Source of the DNA: Puccinia triticina
Taxonomy: Eukaryota > Basidiomycota > Pucciniomycetes > Pucciniales > Pucciniaceae
Assembly (NCBI RefSeq): GCF_026914185.1
Contig: NC_070562.1
Coordinates: 7,998,001-8,062,000, forward strand
Direction of reading: 5' to 3'
Length of the DNA stretch: 64,000 nt
Shown here: positions 35,810-46,651 of the stretch, piece by piece
Numbering within the stretch: position 1 is the first letter of the stretch
How the letters are laid out: the number at the start of each line of letters is the position of its first letter
Made by a program: the position numbers and the translations under genes
Notes under the pieces: model-generated
Database searches by the model: none
The model's input: the letters and a program-made list of their open reading frames with translations, nothing else
Told to the model about the DNA's origin: nothing

Positions 35810-37555
35810 CTGCCAACTGGGTGGTTGGTTGGTAGTGCTCATGGGTCAATCCAACAGCCCTCCATACTGTGGTGATACATCATGGTAGCAGAATAACAGA
35901 CAACTAAACAATTTGTAATTTCTTTATCCCAAGAAATTCAAATAGTGCCCATCCATTTCCTTGTGTCCTGCTATCACTATAGAGACACAGGCTCACAAGG
36001 AGGGACTTGAGTGCTATTGTCCCCTTTTGTGGAGCCAAAATTCTGAGTTTGTCTGGGAGGGAATTTTGAAGCACTACAATTCCTTGCCCTCAATACCATT
36101 TAGAATAAAATAGCTCAGGTTGTAGGCCTGATTTTTGCCATCCAACATACATAATCTGATGTGCTTTCCAAAAATCATGCCCAGAAATTCCACAAAAATC
36201 CACAAAGAGCTGGATTTATAAGCAGTGGTTAACTTGACTGCTGCACTTTGCAGCCTGTGTGCACAATTGGTGGCTGGTATTTTGTGCAGCTTTCTCTCAG
36301 AGGATACTACAAGCCCTCAAACACCACACTTGTTCACCAGCTGTGAACATAAATGGATGAAAAAATGATTAAAGTGGCATTCTTGCTGGGCCAATATTGG
36401 ATAGGTACAGTGTAAGTCCCTCCTGGGGGGATTCTGAGGCTCACTTTGCAAGTTAAGTGCTGGGGGCCCAAAGTTGGCCCCAAAGTCTTTGCCAGACTTT
36501 GCTAAGTTCAAGTCTAATTACAAGGATGGCTGTGCCACAGTAATGAATGTAGGTACAAGGTTTGGTACATCAACAATGCAACTATTAAATTACATTTAGC
36601 ATAATTAGTACTAAATAATGAGCAGTTTTTGGGGCCGCTGTGCTACACTAATTTGTAGCGTAAATGTATTACAGTTACAGCTAACTGATATTCAAGAAGA
36701 AAGTGTAATTTTAGCTGCAAATTACAGCTAATTTAGCTGTAATTGGTAGCTAATTAGCTGTAATTTAGCATTAGTGTGTTTTAGCGGCTGTGTATTACAG
36801 CTAAAGCTAATAGTTGAACTCATTAGCGGCCAACTATTATGCTACAGAATAGCGCCACTAATTTCATTAGTGTACACCAGAGGGGGATGTGTTGCACTCT
36901 CTAGAGAGTGCCAAGCCGTAATTTTATATTGAATTAGGTCTGATGTTGGTTCAATGTTAAATTTAACTCTTTGTTCACTTTATTCCCAACTCCAGTGTTA
37001 CTTTAGTTCAAGTTGTTTTGGAATAATATTTCACTGAATTCCAACAAATGAATACCCTCTGCTGACATTTTGTGTTGGGTTTGTCATGATCACATTTGTG
37101 GAATTGATCTTCAATGCACACAATTTTTGCCAATAATTTACCTATCCTTATGCTAAAATATATACTTAGCCAAGTGACAGGGAATATTTTGCATTGCAGA
37201 TTTTTTTTCAGTCAAAACAAACATAACATCAAGTTATGAAAAGTTCTTGTAAAATATAGCAACTTCAGAGGATCAGCCAGCTGCCAGATGAATCCTTTGA
37301 GCATATTTATGTCATGCCAATTCCCATATTAAATTTGGCAGAAATTGGTTTGAAATCAATTTGTATTCTTCAAGTATCAAACAGTGTCAAAGCTAGGAAG
37401 ACCTGTGGAATGTGGAATTGTACTCCAAGCAATATGAAATGTGAAGATACCAGAGTTTGTTTTCCTTTCCATTTTTATCAAGGTATGAGCCATAAAATAA
37501 CTTTCAAGTTGGAAGTGTGAATAGATGTTCATTTGGGAATTTGCACCTTGCCTAG
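35810..37555. other. Repeat-rich non-coding region
   Basis: It holds an AAGTCCCTCC motif copy (36411-36442), an AT palindrome cluster around TTAGCTGTAATT (36600-36880), and a polypurine-then-TG junction (AGAGGGGGATGTGTTGCACTC at 36880-36900) that resembles the start of a retroelement LTR. The similar sequence on the other strand near 52555 supports the last point. No protein domain was seen. Confidence 0.45.
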
Positions 37556-37800
37556 TACAGTGGGTCATCTAATGTTTTTGGCACCACATTTTTGAATGCA
37601 GAAGCTCAGGCCACAGCTTTTAAGTCATGAGATTGGCTACAGGGGTGGAAAACATGTTCCTAAGAATGATTATGAAATAAAAAAAAGTAAAAATAAAAAA
37701 AATGAAAAATGTGGAATTTTTTTAATTTCTTGCAAATTTCTCAGAATGCTCATTACTGTTCAAACCAAGGAGGGAAAATTGGAGAGCAAAGTGTGGCATA
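37556..37800 (+). mobile_element. Mariner-like terminal segment, copy 1
   Basis: TACAGTGGGTCATCTAATG begins a roughly 245-bp block that recurs inverted at 50746-50504, including GCACCACATTTTTGAATGCA and GCCACAGCCTTTAAGTCATG-like runs. TA followed by CAGTGxGTC is the usual start of Tc1/mariner inverted repeats. The second end of this copy was not found, so it is a fragment or an element with one lost end. Confidence 0.6.
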
Positions 37801-38654
37801 CAACAAGAACTAGAGGCCATGGCGGCTTCGCTGCTGTGGGTTCAATACCCACGATAAAATCAAGCTCACCCTGAGGGCCCCAATTTGGGCAGGCAAAGCT
37901 TAAATATCTCAACAAGACCAACAGGTCAAACACTATACTGCCCATCCATCACCTCACATCGTATTTGTGACTCCTCCATAGGTTTATGCTTGAGCAATTG
38001 GGACAGGCGTAACAAAGTCAAGACAACAGCATGTCATTCTCCAAATTATGGTAATTGGAACAACAGTTACTCCAGGCAAGGCCAAACCCTCACCAACCAG
38101 TTATCTCCAGTATGTGATATCATTTGGACTATGATTGCCACCACAGAGATTTAAAACGCCGAGGCAGCTTGCCCCATACAAAGGCATAAAATTCAAATGA
38201 AATCAGAACAGACAATCTTGAGTTTGCCATACGTACACCTTGTAATGACAGGCCTCCAAGCCTCTCCGTGTCCTCCAAAGCTCTCCACCGCGAAATTCAT
38301 CTAGCAACAATAGAGCGCGCGAGAAGTCGCTTACAATGGTCCTGGATAGGGGCGCTGCGGCTGAAGTGGCTGATGAGAGAGATGGGGTGAGAATCTGCGA
38401 GGTGCTGGTGTCAATGGCGATGCGGTATTGATTGGGTTTGAACTGGCCTGGTCGCAGAATTGTAAACCAAATGTACCAGTGAGGCAAACCAAACTGGCCT
38501 GTCTGCAAAATGTACACCACAGTACCGGCAAGGCAAATCAGGTTGTCTGGTTTGATTCCAGATTGGGGGACTCAATCTCATGTAGTCGGCTAGTGGTTTG
38601 GCAACAGAATTGGTGTAACAGACCCCTGGTAGGGGGCCGATAAGCAAGTCCGGT

Positions 38655-40005
38655 CGGTGTTGTAAGACTCAAAAGTGGTTGTGAAGCCCTTTTGCTGAAT
38701 GGAAAAGGGAATGATGGAGGTGCAAACTCTGCCCTTCTATACTATCAGATAACAAGACCCACCAAGCTAAGGTTTTAATCAAATGATAGGTCTGGTCTTT
38801 TTCCAGATGAAGTTGTTCGATGACAGGTATGTGAGATTTGAGAGTGAGTTCATTAGTTATTTGCAAATATAAGGGTAGTAGTGATGTGTGGGGGTGATGG
38901 TAAGTGTGAAGGGTGGTATGTAAATAACTGGTGAGTACTGAGCTGAGGAGCTGACAACTGGGGAGGAGAGAGCTCCTGATATAGACAAAAGTGGAGCGCC
39001 AGAGGGCTTGTGGAAACGGTGGGCCTTTACTATACTTTACTATAACCAGGCCCTTCCAGTAGAGTATAGATGTTTTTATCATCTCTGGTACTTTACTGGT
39101 TATAGTAAAGGATTTTTTTCCAATGGGATGATATAGTAGAGAGCCCTATTAAGCATGTTTCAACCCTAGGTATTTCAATAACCAGGGGTAAAAGCGGGTT
39201 TAAATGTATTTTTACCCCTGCTTATTGAAATAAAAAAGGGGCAAAACTAGGTACAAATGCATTTTTGTTGTTATGAGAAGCCTTTTGCAAGCTCCCATCA
39301 ACAAAACAAAACAAATTACTTTAACTGATACTGTACTTGTATAAAAAAATTAAAAAATCAAATATGTGTTATAGTAAAGAAAAATTATTTATTGATTGGA
39401 GTGCTATCTGTTATAGTATTGAGCCAAAAACATCTACTATATCTTTACTTTACCAATAAATGTAAAGTAAAGGCCCATTGTTGCTTGTGGGTTAGGGTTT
39501 CAACTAATCAAGACAACAGTGTGAGGGATTTTAGCTGGTGGGAGTAGATACAAATGATGTCATAATATGTCAAGGGTACATAAATGATGTCAGAAGAATG
39601 CAGTAGGGCCACATGAAGGCTGTGTAAAGTGACAGTAGACTGCATGAGTTGACAGGTGGATGCAGGGGGTGCATAAATGAAGTCTGAGGCTGCAGAGTTA
39701 GTGTGTGATGACATCATAATATGGAAATAGAAGAGTACTTGATAATATGTAATGACTGTAGTCTGATGGGGAGATGTATGTTTGTATCCTGTGATGTGTA
39801 TAAGCATCATGCTGTGATCCTTGACTTGAGGCTTGTGACAGGTTGGTGACTGGGTATGTTGAACGTGTGATTGGTGTCCAGCGTCCAAAGAAGTGTAGGT
39901 TCCAATCCAGCGGGGTTCAGGTGATGCTTCCAGTGGTGAATAGGGGTAAAATTGGCTGTAGAATCCATTTCTGAGGTCCATTTAGTGGTATCTTGAGGCC
40001 TAGGG
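38655..40005 (-). repeat. LTR-like repeat R2, copy 2, split by a MITE
   Basis: This is the inverted counterpart of 23780-24525, with the same ordered landmarks from GGCCTCAAGATAC (about 39993) to TCTTACA (about 38662). It carries the 469-bp hAT MITE at 39014-39482. The open frame at 39981-39508 reads through a transcribed-leader-like region and shows no known domain. Confidence 0.65.
39014..39482. mobile_element. 469-bp hAT MITE
   Basis: The left end AAACGGTGGGCCTTTACT faces AGTAAAGGCCCATTGTT at the right end, flanked by the perfect 8-bp duplication GCTTGTGG (39006-39013 and 39483-39490). The interior has a second TTTACTATAACC / GGTTATAGTAAAG pair. Ends and size match the nested MITE at 7823-8289. 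It sits in the LTR-like repeat R2. Confidence 0.85.
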
Positions 40006-40249
40006 TGAGTAAAACTTTTGATTTTTCACTTTTCTGTTTACCGCAGCGTAGTGATAGAAAATGTAGGGTTTAGCGTGCAATGAAGCGGCTGCGGTCTTTC
40101 TTGAACTGCGCGGAAAGGAACATGATGGTAGCAGCCTGGGTCGGGCTGGTCAGTACTGTGTCCCTGTGATGATGCATTGTGTTCCAATATGGGTTTGACA
40201 TACCTGAATTGAGTGGAGTGGAGGATGGGACTGGAATACCGTGGTATTA

Positions 40250-40859
40250 GCTACAGGTTTTCTGGGTATTACCTAGGGGGGCGGTGTTGACGCCAAGGAG
40301 GGCCGCTTTGTTGGATACTGGTGATAGGGGTCGATTGCTACGGTTGGTGAGATGCAATGGAGGGCTTTGGAAGGGAGGAAGGCATTGGGATGGGGTTTGA
40401 CGGTATGGCTTGAAGTATAAAAAGAGGCGAGTTACGTTTTTCCTTCCGCTGGGGCAACATGGGATGCTGTAATTCCAGCTACCGTCAACCCCCAACCTCT
40501 CTGCTGTTGTACTTGCGCAGTTTGAGGGGCGAAGAGTGGGCCCCCCACTGGTCACAGCCTTTGCTACGGGCCAGGGGCCTTCACATCCATCCCTTTTGAC
40601 CCGTGCGCTTGACACGGGCTGGGGGGTGAGCCTGTGGACACATCACTTTTGCTGATGTTGGAGGGCTAGGTTGAATTTTCTAAAGCTGGGGTTCCATGTT
40701 TTCTGTGTGGTTTTGTTTGGCTTTTTGTAAAGGAGAAACCCTTGTATTTTTTTTTCTTGTTTAGCTTTTTGTATTTTTTTTTTTGTCATTTGATGTATTT
40801 ATGGGGGGAACCCTTGAAGTTTTTTTTTGAGGCTCTCAGTTTTGTGTGTCTTTAATAAA
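40250..40859. other. Non-coding stretch before the palindrome element
   Basis: A minus-strand open frame of 122 codons (40615-40247) has no domain. T-rich tracts (40740-40840) precede the target duplication of the next element. Confidence 0.4.
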
Positions 40860-40875
40860 GGGTCAGCCTAAATGC

Positions 40876-41200
40876 ACTCCAAAATTTTACTTCATGCACT
40901 CCACATTTTTGGCTTTGGGGGGCCAGCACTCCAAAAAAGTTGGAGTGCCTTGATTTTGTACTCCCAAAACATGGAGTCCCCAGATGGGCACTCCATGTTT
41001 CTTGGAGTACACAACTGGGTACTCCAAAATTGACCAAAATAGGGGAGTGCAGCTAGATGCACTCCAAACAAAATGGAGTGCAAGCCCAAGCACTCCACCT
41101 TTTCAGTGAAGGATTTTGGCTTTGCACTCCAGCTAGCAAATACCAAATGGAGTGCATTGGGGTGCACTCCAAGTCTCCTTTTTTTTGGAGTGCCCACAGC
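40876..41200. repeat. GCACTCC/GGAGTGC subterminal array, left
   Basis: Many copies of GCACTCC or GGAGTGC (and TACTCC/GGAGTAC variants) in both orientations at about 15-35 bp spacing, often paired as GCACTCC...GGAGTGC. They continue the terminal inverted repeat inward, as transposase binding arrays do. Confidence 0.85.
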
Positions 41201-41211
41201 AATCACACCTC

Positions 41212-41475
41212 TTGATGACCGGTCTGGACTGGTCATTGAGGGGACTCGCACAACCGGTCATCCAGAGGACTCATACATACCTCTTGATGACCGGCGCAGA
41301 CCGGTCATCAGTCACACCTCTCGATGACCGGTGTGTACCGGTCAACAAGGGGAGGTGCTACTCTCGATGACCGGTGTGTACCGGTCAACAAGGGGAGGTG
41401 CTACTCTCGATGACCGGTCTTTACCGGTCATCGAGGGGACTCCCACCTCTTGATGACCGGCGCGGTGTGGTGGTC
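41212..41475. repeat. ACCGGT palindrome satellite, left block
   Basis: Units of about 43 bp around CTCGATGACCGGTnnnnACCGGTCATCGAG. Two units (starting near 41313 and 41359) are nearly identical. The spacer is AGGGGAGGTGCTA or a variant. Confidence 0.9.
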
Positions 41476-42184
41476 ATACTGGTAGAGGCTGACAAGAGCA
41501 TCAAAATCATCAAGTCAGAAAGATCAGCAATCTCACCAGCAAAACCCTTCAGCCTTAAGATTATCAAGATTCATCCTCAAGATGATCCCTTCTCTCACTT
41601 TCTCACAGCCTCAAGATTCTGGATCCCTCCCAGTTTCTCTTTCCCTTTCTTGGTCCTAACACATGTACTATGTGGGTTTATTATGATGTTTTATTTCTTC
41701 ACTTTATCCTGTTTGGTTTCCTCTTTAAGCTTTGTTTATTCTTTTCTTCTGCTTGTTGTTTGTTGAGTTTTGTTTTCTTTTCTTTCCTTGTGGTTTTGTT
41801 TTGTAGTTAGGGATGTGATGACATGTCCTGTGACATGTCACTCCCCAGAGTCCAAGTTTGAGTTCGAACTTGGAGGATGGGACGGCATGGGACTTGCTCT
41901 GATCCAAGAGAAATTCCATCACCCTTTTCTGATTCGCTGGCAGTATCCCCAGCTCTATTCCTGATTCTTTATCCCTGATCCTGATCCAACATCATCACCT
42001 GATTCTCCTCAAAACCAACCACCGCCAACGGTATTCCATCCCCGCCGTCTCTCAAAAATCCACCCCCAACGCTATCACTCTTTTCGATCATCATCTCATT
42101 TCTCGGACCACCCACGAGGGCAGCTCAACAGCACCCATCCCCTCGACGCTCTGCCTACCGCCTGGCACGGTAGGAGTTCCACAG

Positions 42185-43300
42185 CGGACCGGTCATCAGT
42201 CACACCTCCCGATGACCGGCACAGACCGGTCATCAAGAGGCCTCACACCTCTCGATGACCGGTCACCACCGATCATCAAGAGGGCTCACACCTCTTGATG
42301 ATTGGTCAGACCGGTCATTGAGGGGACTCACACCTCTCAATGACCGGTCATCTCCGGTCATCGAGGTGAGTCACATTTCTCAATGACCGGTCAGACCAGT
42401 CATCCAGGGTGATAACACCTCTCGATGACCGGTGTGTACCAGTCATCGAGGGGAGGTGCTACTCTCGATGACCGGTTGGTCTGACCGGTCATCGAGAGGA
42501 GATGTTACTCCCCTCGATGACCGGCACAGACTGGTCATCGAGAGATGTGACTCACCTCGATGACCGGTCTGACCGATCATCGAGTGGTGTGAGCGGTGTG
42601 AGCCCTCTCGATGACCGACCGGTCATCGGGAGCATCCAGAGGTGTGAGTCCCTTTGATGACCGGTCTGTGCCGGTCACCGAGGGGAGCAGCACCTCTCAA
42701 TGACCGGTCAGACCGACCGGTCATTGAGAGTAGCACCTCCCCTCGATTACTGGTACACACCGGTCATCCAGAGGAGGTGTTATTCCCCTCGATGACCGGT
42801 CTGACCGGTCATCGAGGGATGTGACTCACCTTGATGACCGGTCATCACCGGTCATTGAGAGGTGTTATTACCCTTGATGACCGGTCTGACCGGTCATCGA
42901 GAGATGTAACTCACCTCGATGACTGGTCTGACCGGTCATCGAGAGATGTGACTCACCTCGATTACCGGTGATGACCGGTCATCAAGAGGAGGTGTTATTA
43001 GCCTCAATGACCGGTGTGACCGATTATCGAGGTGTGAGTCCCCTCGATGACCGGTCTGTGCCGGTCATTGGGAGGTGTGACCGGTCCGCGCCGTTCATTG
43101 AGAGGTGTGAGTCCCCTCGGTGACCGGCACAGACCGGTCATTGAGAGGAGATGTTACTGCCCTTGATGACCAGCACAGACCGGTCATCAAGAGGTGTGAT
43201 TTCTGTGATTTCCCTCAATGACCGGCGGTCCGGTACAGACTGGTCATTGAGAGGAGATGTTAATCCGCTCAATGCCGGTCTGTACCGGTCATGGATATCA
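42185..43300. repeat. ACCGGT palindrome satellite, right block
   Basis: About two dozen more units of 40-50 bp, each a short hairpin of GATGACCGGT and ACCGGTCATC arms with 3-6 bases between, separated by GAGAGGTGTGA/TCACACCTC or GGAGGTGTTA. Differences between units are mostly single transitions, often compensated on the other arm. Confidence 0.9.
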
Positions 43301-43339
43301 GGAGGATCAAGTGGGGTGTGTTTGTACATAGCCCAGTTG

Positions 43340-43640
43340 AAGTTGTAGGCACTCCAGCTCTGGCTGGAGTGCACAGTACTGCACTCCCCTTTTGAGGAGG
43401 AGAAATATCAGGAATGGAGTGCTGGGGGAATGCACTCCAATCTGATGGAGTGAGACTCATGGGCACTCATTACATTTCCTGGCCACTGGAGTTCTTTGTG
43501 GTGCACTCCAAAGAGTCTTGAGTCCCCGGTTCTGCACTCCAATTGACTTGCAGTACTCTAGTCTGTACTCCAACAATCATTGGAGTGCACACTCCATACG
43601 CTCACTTTTGGAGTGCTTTTGGGATTTTTTTGGAGTGCAT
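43340..43640. repeat. GCACTCC/GGAGTGC subterminal array, right
   Basis: Mirror of the left array: GGAGTGC and GCACTCC copies in both orientations from about 43350, ending in the terminal inverted repeat. Confidence 0.85.
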
Positions 43641-43949
43641 TTAGGCTGACCCTTAATAAACTTGGATGATAGAAAATGAAAATTTTTGAAACCATTTTCA
43701 ATGATTTTTTGGGTGTATGGGTTAGAGCATCCACCCTTGTCTCTGTAAACCCGCTGGGTAAGGCAGATTTACAGAGTACGTAGCCCAATTTCCACCCCCA
43801 AGCCCTCTTGAGGGCTTTTTAACAAATGAATCTTTAGTCAAATCTCTAAGCCTCGCTAGATTTACCCACCACTAAAGAGCCTCCGCAAGACGGCTTTAAC
43901 AAGCCTGCCGACCACACTCGCTAAAATCCTCAAGTCCTACAAACACGCC

Positions 43950-44955
43950 ATGGCCGACTCCTTCCCCCCAGATAACAGCACTACTGATCCGACACCCAAG
44001 AAAAAGAGAGGACCAAACTGGCTCCCTTGTGAGGAAGAGCAGCTCGCCATCTCTTGGATCAACGTCAGCAAACAACCCGAGTTTGCCAAAAATCAGTTGG
44101 GTGAGACCTTTTTTTGCAAGATCAAGAGTGACTTCAACACCCATTCCAAGGTACACTTTTGGGATCATGCTCAAATAAAAACTTGGTAAGCATTTCAATT
44201 CCTATTCTGCCCATGATCTACATAATTACTGATTCCATCCTGCCAGATGGAGTGCAATGAATACAGCAACCCTGAAATCCTTGACGATCTACAATGCTAT
44301 TGAGCGCAATCCTCCAAGTGGGTCGAGCCCCAACAATTGGTTGCAAAAGGCAATGAAGAATTATCAAGCTCAGAACAAGAATGTGGCCTTCAATTGCCTC
44401 TCGGCCTGGCAGAAACTCTGATTTGCTCCAAAATGGCGATCGGACCAACAACCAGATCAGCCAAGCACGCCACTCCACCCAAACGCTTTTCCGGACCCAA
44501 TCAAGCCAGATTTATCTCCTTCCACCGGGATTAACCCAAGTGCCCATTCAGCCACCTCAATTGACCGGCCTATTGGTGGTAAGGCCGCTAAACAACGATG
44601 TATCAAAGGTTACAAACACAACAAGGCCATTGCGCAAGCAAACAAGCTCACCGAGATTGCTCAAGAACGCCTTGGAGCCTTTCAAAAGGGAAATGAGATA
44701 CTGATTGCTAAGAATGATATTGAGAAGGAAAAGCTTAAAATAGAAGAAGAAAAGCTGGTTTTGGAAAAAGAAAAAGTGATGATCAAAAAGGAGTTTTTTC
44801 GGAGTGAAACGCAGATGAACGACTACAAGTTGCTCCGTGAATCCAAGGATATCAACGATGAAGATACCAAAGAGGTCCTCATGATCATGAAGCAAGAAAT
44901 CAAGAGCAAATGGCGATCCCGGGCCCGATTCCTTTCTTGTATCTTCCCCACTTGA
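43950..44955 (+). pseudogene. Harbinger Myb-like/NAM-associated protein, broken
   Basis: ATG 43950 opens MADSFPPDNSTTDPTPKKKR, then NWLPCEEEQLAISWINVS, the Myb/SANT-like trihelix start. A GT-AG intron near 44187-44247 leads to WSAMNTATLKF. Then come NPPSGSSPNNWL, SAWQKL, a stop where LRFAPKW is expected (about 44420), then RPIGGKAAK, the NAM-associated motif, and a Lys/Glu coiled coil to the stop at 44955. In the family this protein carries the nuclease to the ends and nucleus. The splice junction also forms TGA, and both stops fit CGA-to-TGA changes. Confidence 0.75.
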
Positions 44956-45302
44956 TCAATCAATTGATCCCTCAATCTATCTCTTGTGTTTTATCTTGGT
45001 TGTATTGATTTCATGTGGTACATGGTACAATACATACTATATAAATCAAACAAGAAATAATGAAAATAATTGAGAGAGAGAGAACTGTGAATAAATGAGA
45101 GAGAGAGCTACTTAGTCCCTCTCGTCGCCACAGAGCAACCAATTTTAGGCTTTCAGGTCTTTGCGCAACTGTGCATGGGTTTCCGGGTTGTGTAGATCAT
45201 GGTTGTTCTGGAGATAGTTCGCCCAGGTATGAGTTAAGGCGGGGTCTCAATGATTTTCAATGATTTTGGTGTCCGTTTTGTCAAGGAAGGGGTCCAGTGG
45301 CG

Positions 45303-46280
45303 ATCATTCCTCAACAATCATGTTGTGAAGAATGATGCAGCAAAGCATAATCTCCATGACATTATGCTTCTGCCATAACCGGCAACCCCCAGTTAGAACA
45401 TGCCAACGGGCCTGAAGGACCCCAAACTTTTGCTCAATGTCTTTTTGGGCGGATTCCTGCAGTTTGGCGAAGTGCCTGGAGGCACCATCCTGCGGTTGCT
45501 TGATTGAGGAGACTAGCGTGGACCAGGGCGGGTAGATTGAGTTGCAGAGATAGTAGCAGTGGTGGTAATCATGGCCGTTGATCGTGTAGTTGATTGTGTC
45601 TGAGGCTCTGGCAAGCAAACCATCGAATAGATGACTCCGATGAAGGACGTTGATGTTGTTAAGTGCACCCGGTGTCCCAAAGAAAGCATGCCATATTCAC
45701 AGATTTTGGCTCGCAACAGCTTCCAAGACCATCGTGGGTTTCTTCTCCTTTCCCGTGTACTGGCCAGCAAAGCCCGAGGGGCAGTTCTTCCATGCCCAAT
45801 GCATGCCATCAATACTTCCAATACATCCAGGAAAGCCCCAGGCTTTGTTCTCACTCAGGATAACCTTCAACTTGTCACAGTTAGGAGGCCGCAGATATTC
45901 TGTTGCATAGAGCTCTATAATGTTTTTGATGAAGTACTTGAGTGTTCAGAGGGCTGTGGTTTCCCCGATTCGCATGTATTTGTCCAGAATATCAGCACTT
46001 GTGCCGTAAGCAAGTTGTTGGAGAGCTGCAGTCATCTTCTGATGAGTTTATAGGCCTATCTGGCCACAGCAGTCCTGTGAGTCGTTGATCCAATAAGAAA
46101 TTCAGTTCAGCCTCAGTTTTGCAAACAGAGGTGATATAAAAAGTACTCACCGCTTTGTGAACCCAGAATCGATCATGCTGCTGGAGATCACCACATAAAC
46201 GATCAAACAAACGGTGACTCATGCGCAATCATCACTCAAAGGTTCAATTGTTCCAAACAGGGTTCTCCACAAAGTAGTCC
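45303..46280 (-). pseudogene. Harbinger DDE nuclease, broken
   Basis: Minus strand, in order: DYFVENPVWNN; RMSHRLFDRLCGDLQQHDRF; an intron near 46152-46080; MTAALQQLAYGTSADIL; KYFIKNIIELYATEYL; GCIGSIDGMHWAWKN with the first catalytic Asp; then GTPGALNNINVLHRSHLF, where the second Asp of the usual NDINVL is Asn. The third acid is in DIEQKFGVLQARW, and ILHNMIVEE ends it at 45303. Stops occur at about 46250-46235 (three), about 45935 and 45697-45699 (TGG to TGA in QNLxIW). The enzyme cuts and joins transposon ends at TWA sites; this copy cannot. Confidence 0.85.
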
Positions 46281-46651
46281 GCCATCAATCAGTCGTTGCC
46301 TGCAATTTGATCACAAAGGACAATCTCTCTTGGTTTGGGGCTGAGATTTCTGGGGACGGATTGAGATTCTCGGAGTGCTAGGAGGCGTCAAATGCTTTCT
46401 TCTTCTTCTATGTCCCACATGTAATGAAAAAGGTGTTGTTTGGGATCCATTCTTGAGGAAAGTGCTATGTTACCGGCAGGACCGGATGGCACAAGGGTGG
46501 TGGTGGGCTTGGTATGTAAATTTGTGTTGGCTATCAGTATCAAGCCAATACCGAGTGGCAAGGGTGAGTTTTGCGTTTAGGTAAGCAACCGAGCCTTGCT
46601 GGAATTGCTGGCTACCTAAAGAGTTACCGCAACAAGGGTGGATGCTCTTAT

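Larger units (their letters stand above)
40860..43652. mobile_element. 2.8-kb palindrome-array transposon, 8-bp TSD, no transposase
   Basis: The ends GGGTCAGCCTAAATGCACTC and GAGTGCATTTAGGCTGACCC are a perfect inverted pair, extended inward by CAAAA/TTTTG. The perfect 8-bp duplication TTAATAAA flanks it (40852-40859 and 43653-43660). Just inside both ends lie arrays of GCACTCC/GGAGTGC (40876-41200 and 43340-43635). Inside these are arrays of CTCGATGACCGGT palindromes (41212-41475 and 42185-43300). The unique centre (41476-42180) has no recognisable protein; GGATGTGATGACATGTCCTG near 41813 looks like an LTR start. An 8-bp duplication fits hAT, P or KDZ elements; which one cannot be told without the autonomous partner. 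Confidence 0.85.
43725..46647. mobile_element. PIF/Harbinger transposon (2.9 kb)
   Basis: The ends GAGCATCCACCCTTGT and ACAAGGGTGGATGCTC are a perfect 16-bp inverted pair, flanked by TTA on both sides (43722-43724 and 46648-46650), the classic Harbinger 3-bp duplication. Inside are the two Harbinger genes facing each other: a Myb/NAM-associated DNA-binding protein (+) and a DDE nuclease (-), both broken. A hAT element later inserted over its right border. Confidence 0.93.

Noticed and set aside
37805..37860. tRNA-like T arm (GTGGGTTCAATACCCAC)
   Set aside because: Only the T arm is present; no box A, D arm or acceptor stem was found.
40247..40615. 122-codon minus-strand frame considered as a secreted effector
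   Set aside because: No signal peptide and no support; flanked by repeats.
41212..43300. CRISPR-like regular repeats
   Set aside because: Each unit is a palindrome with a short, similar spacer; there are no unique spacers, and the genome is eukaryotic.
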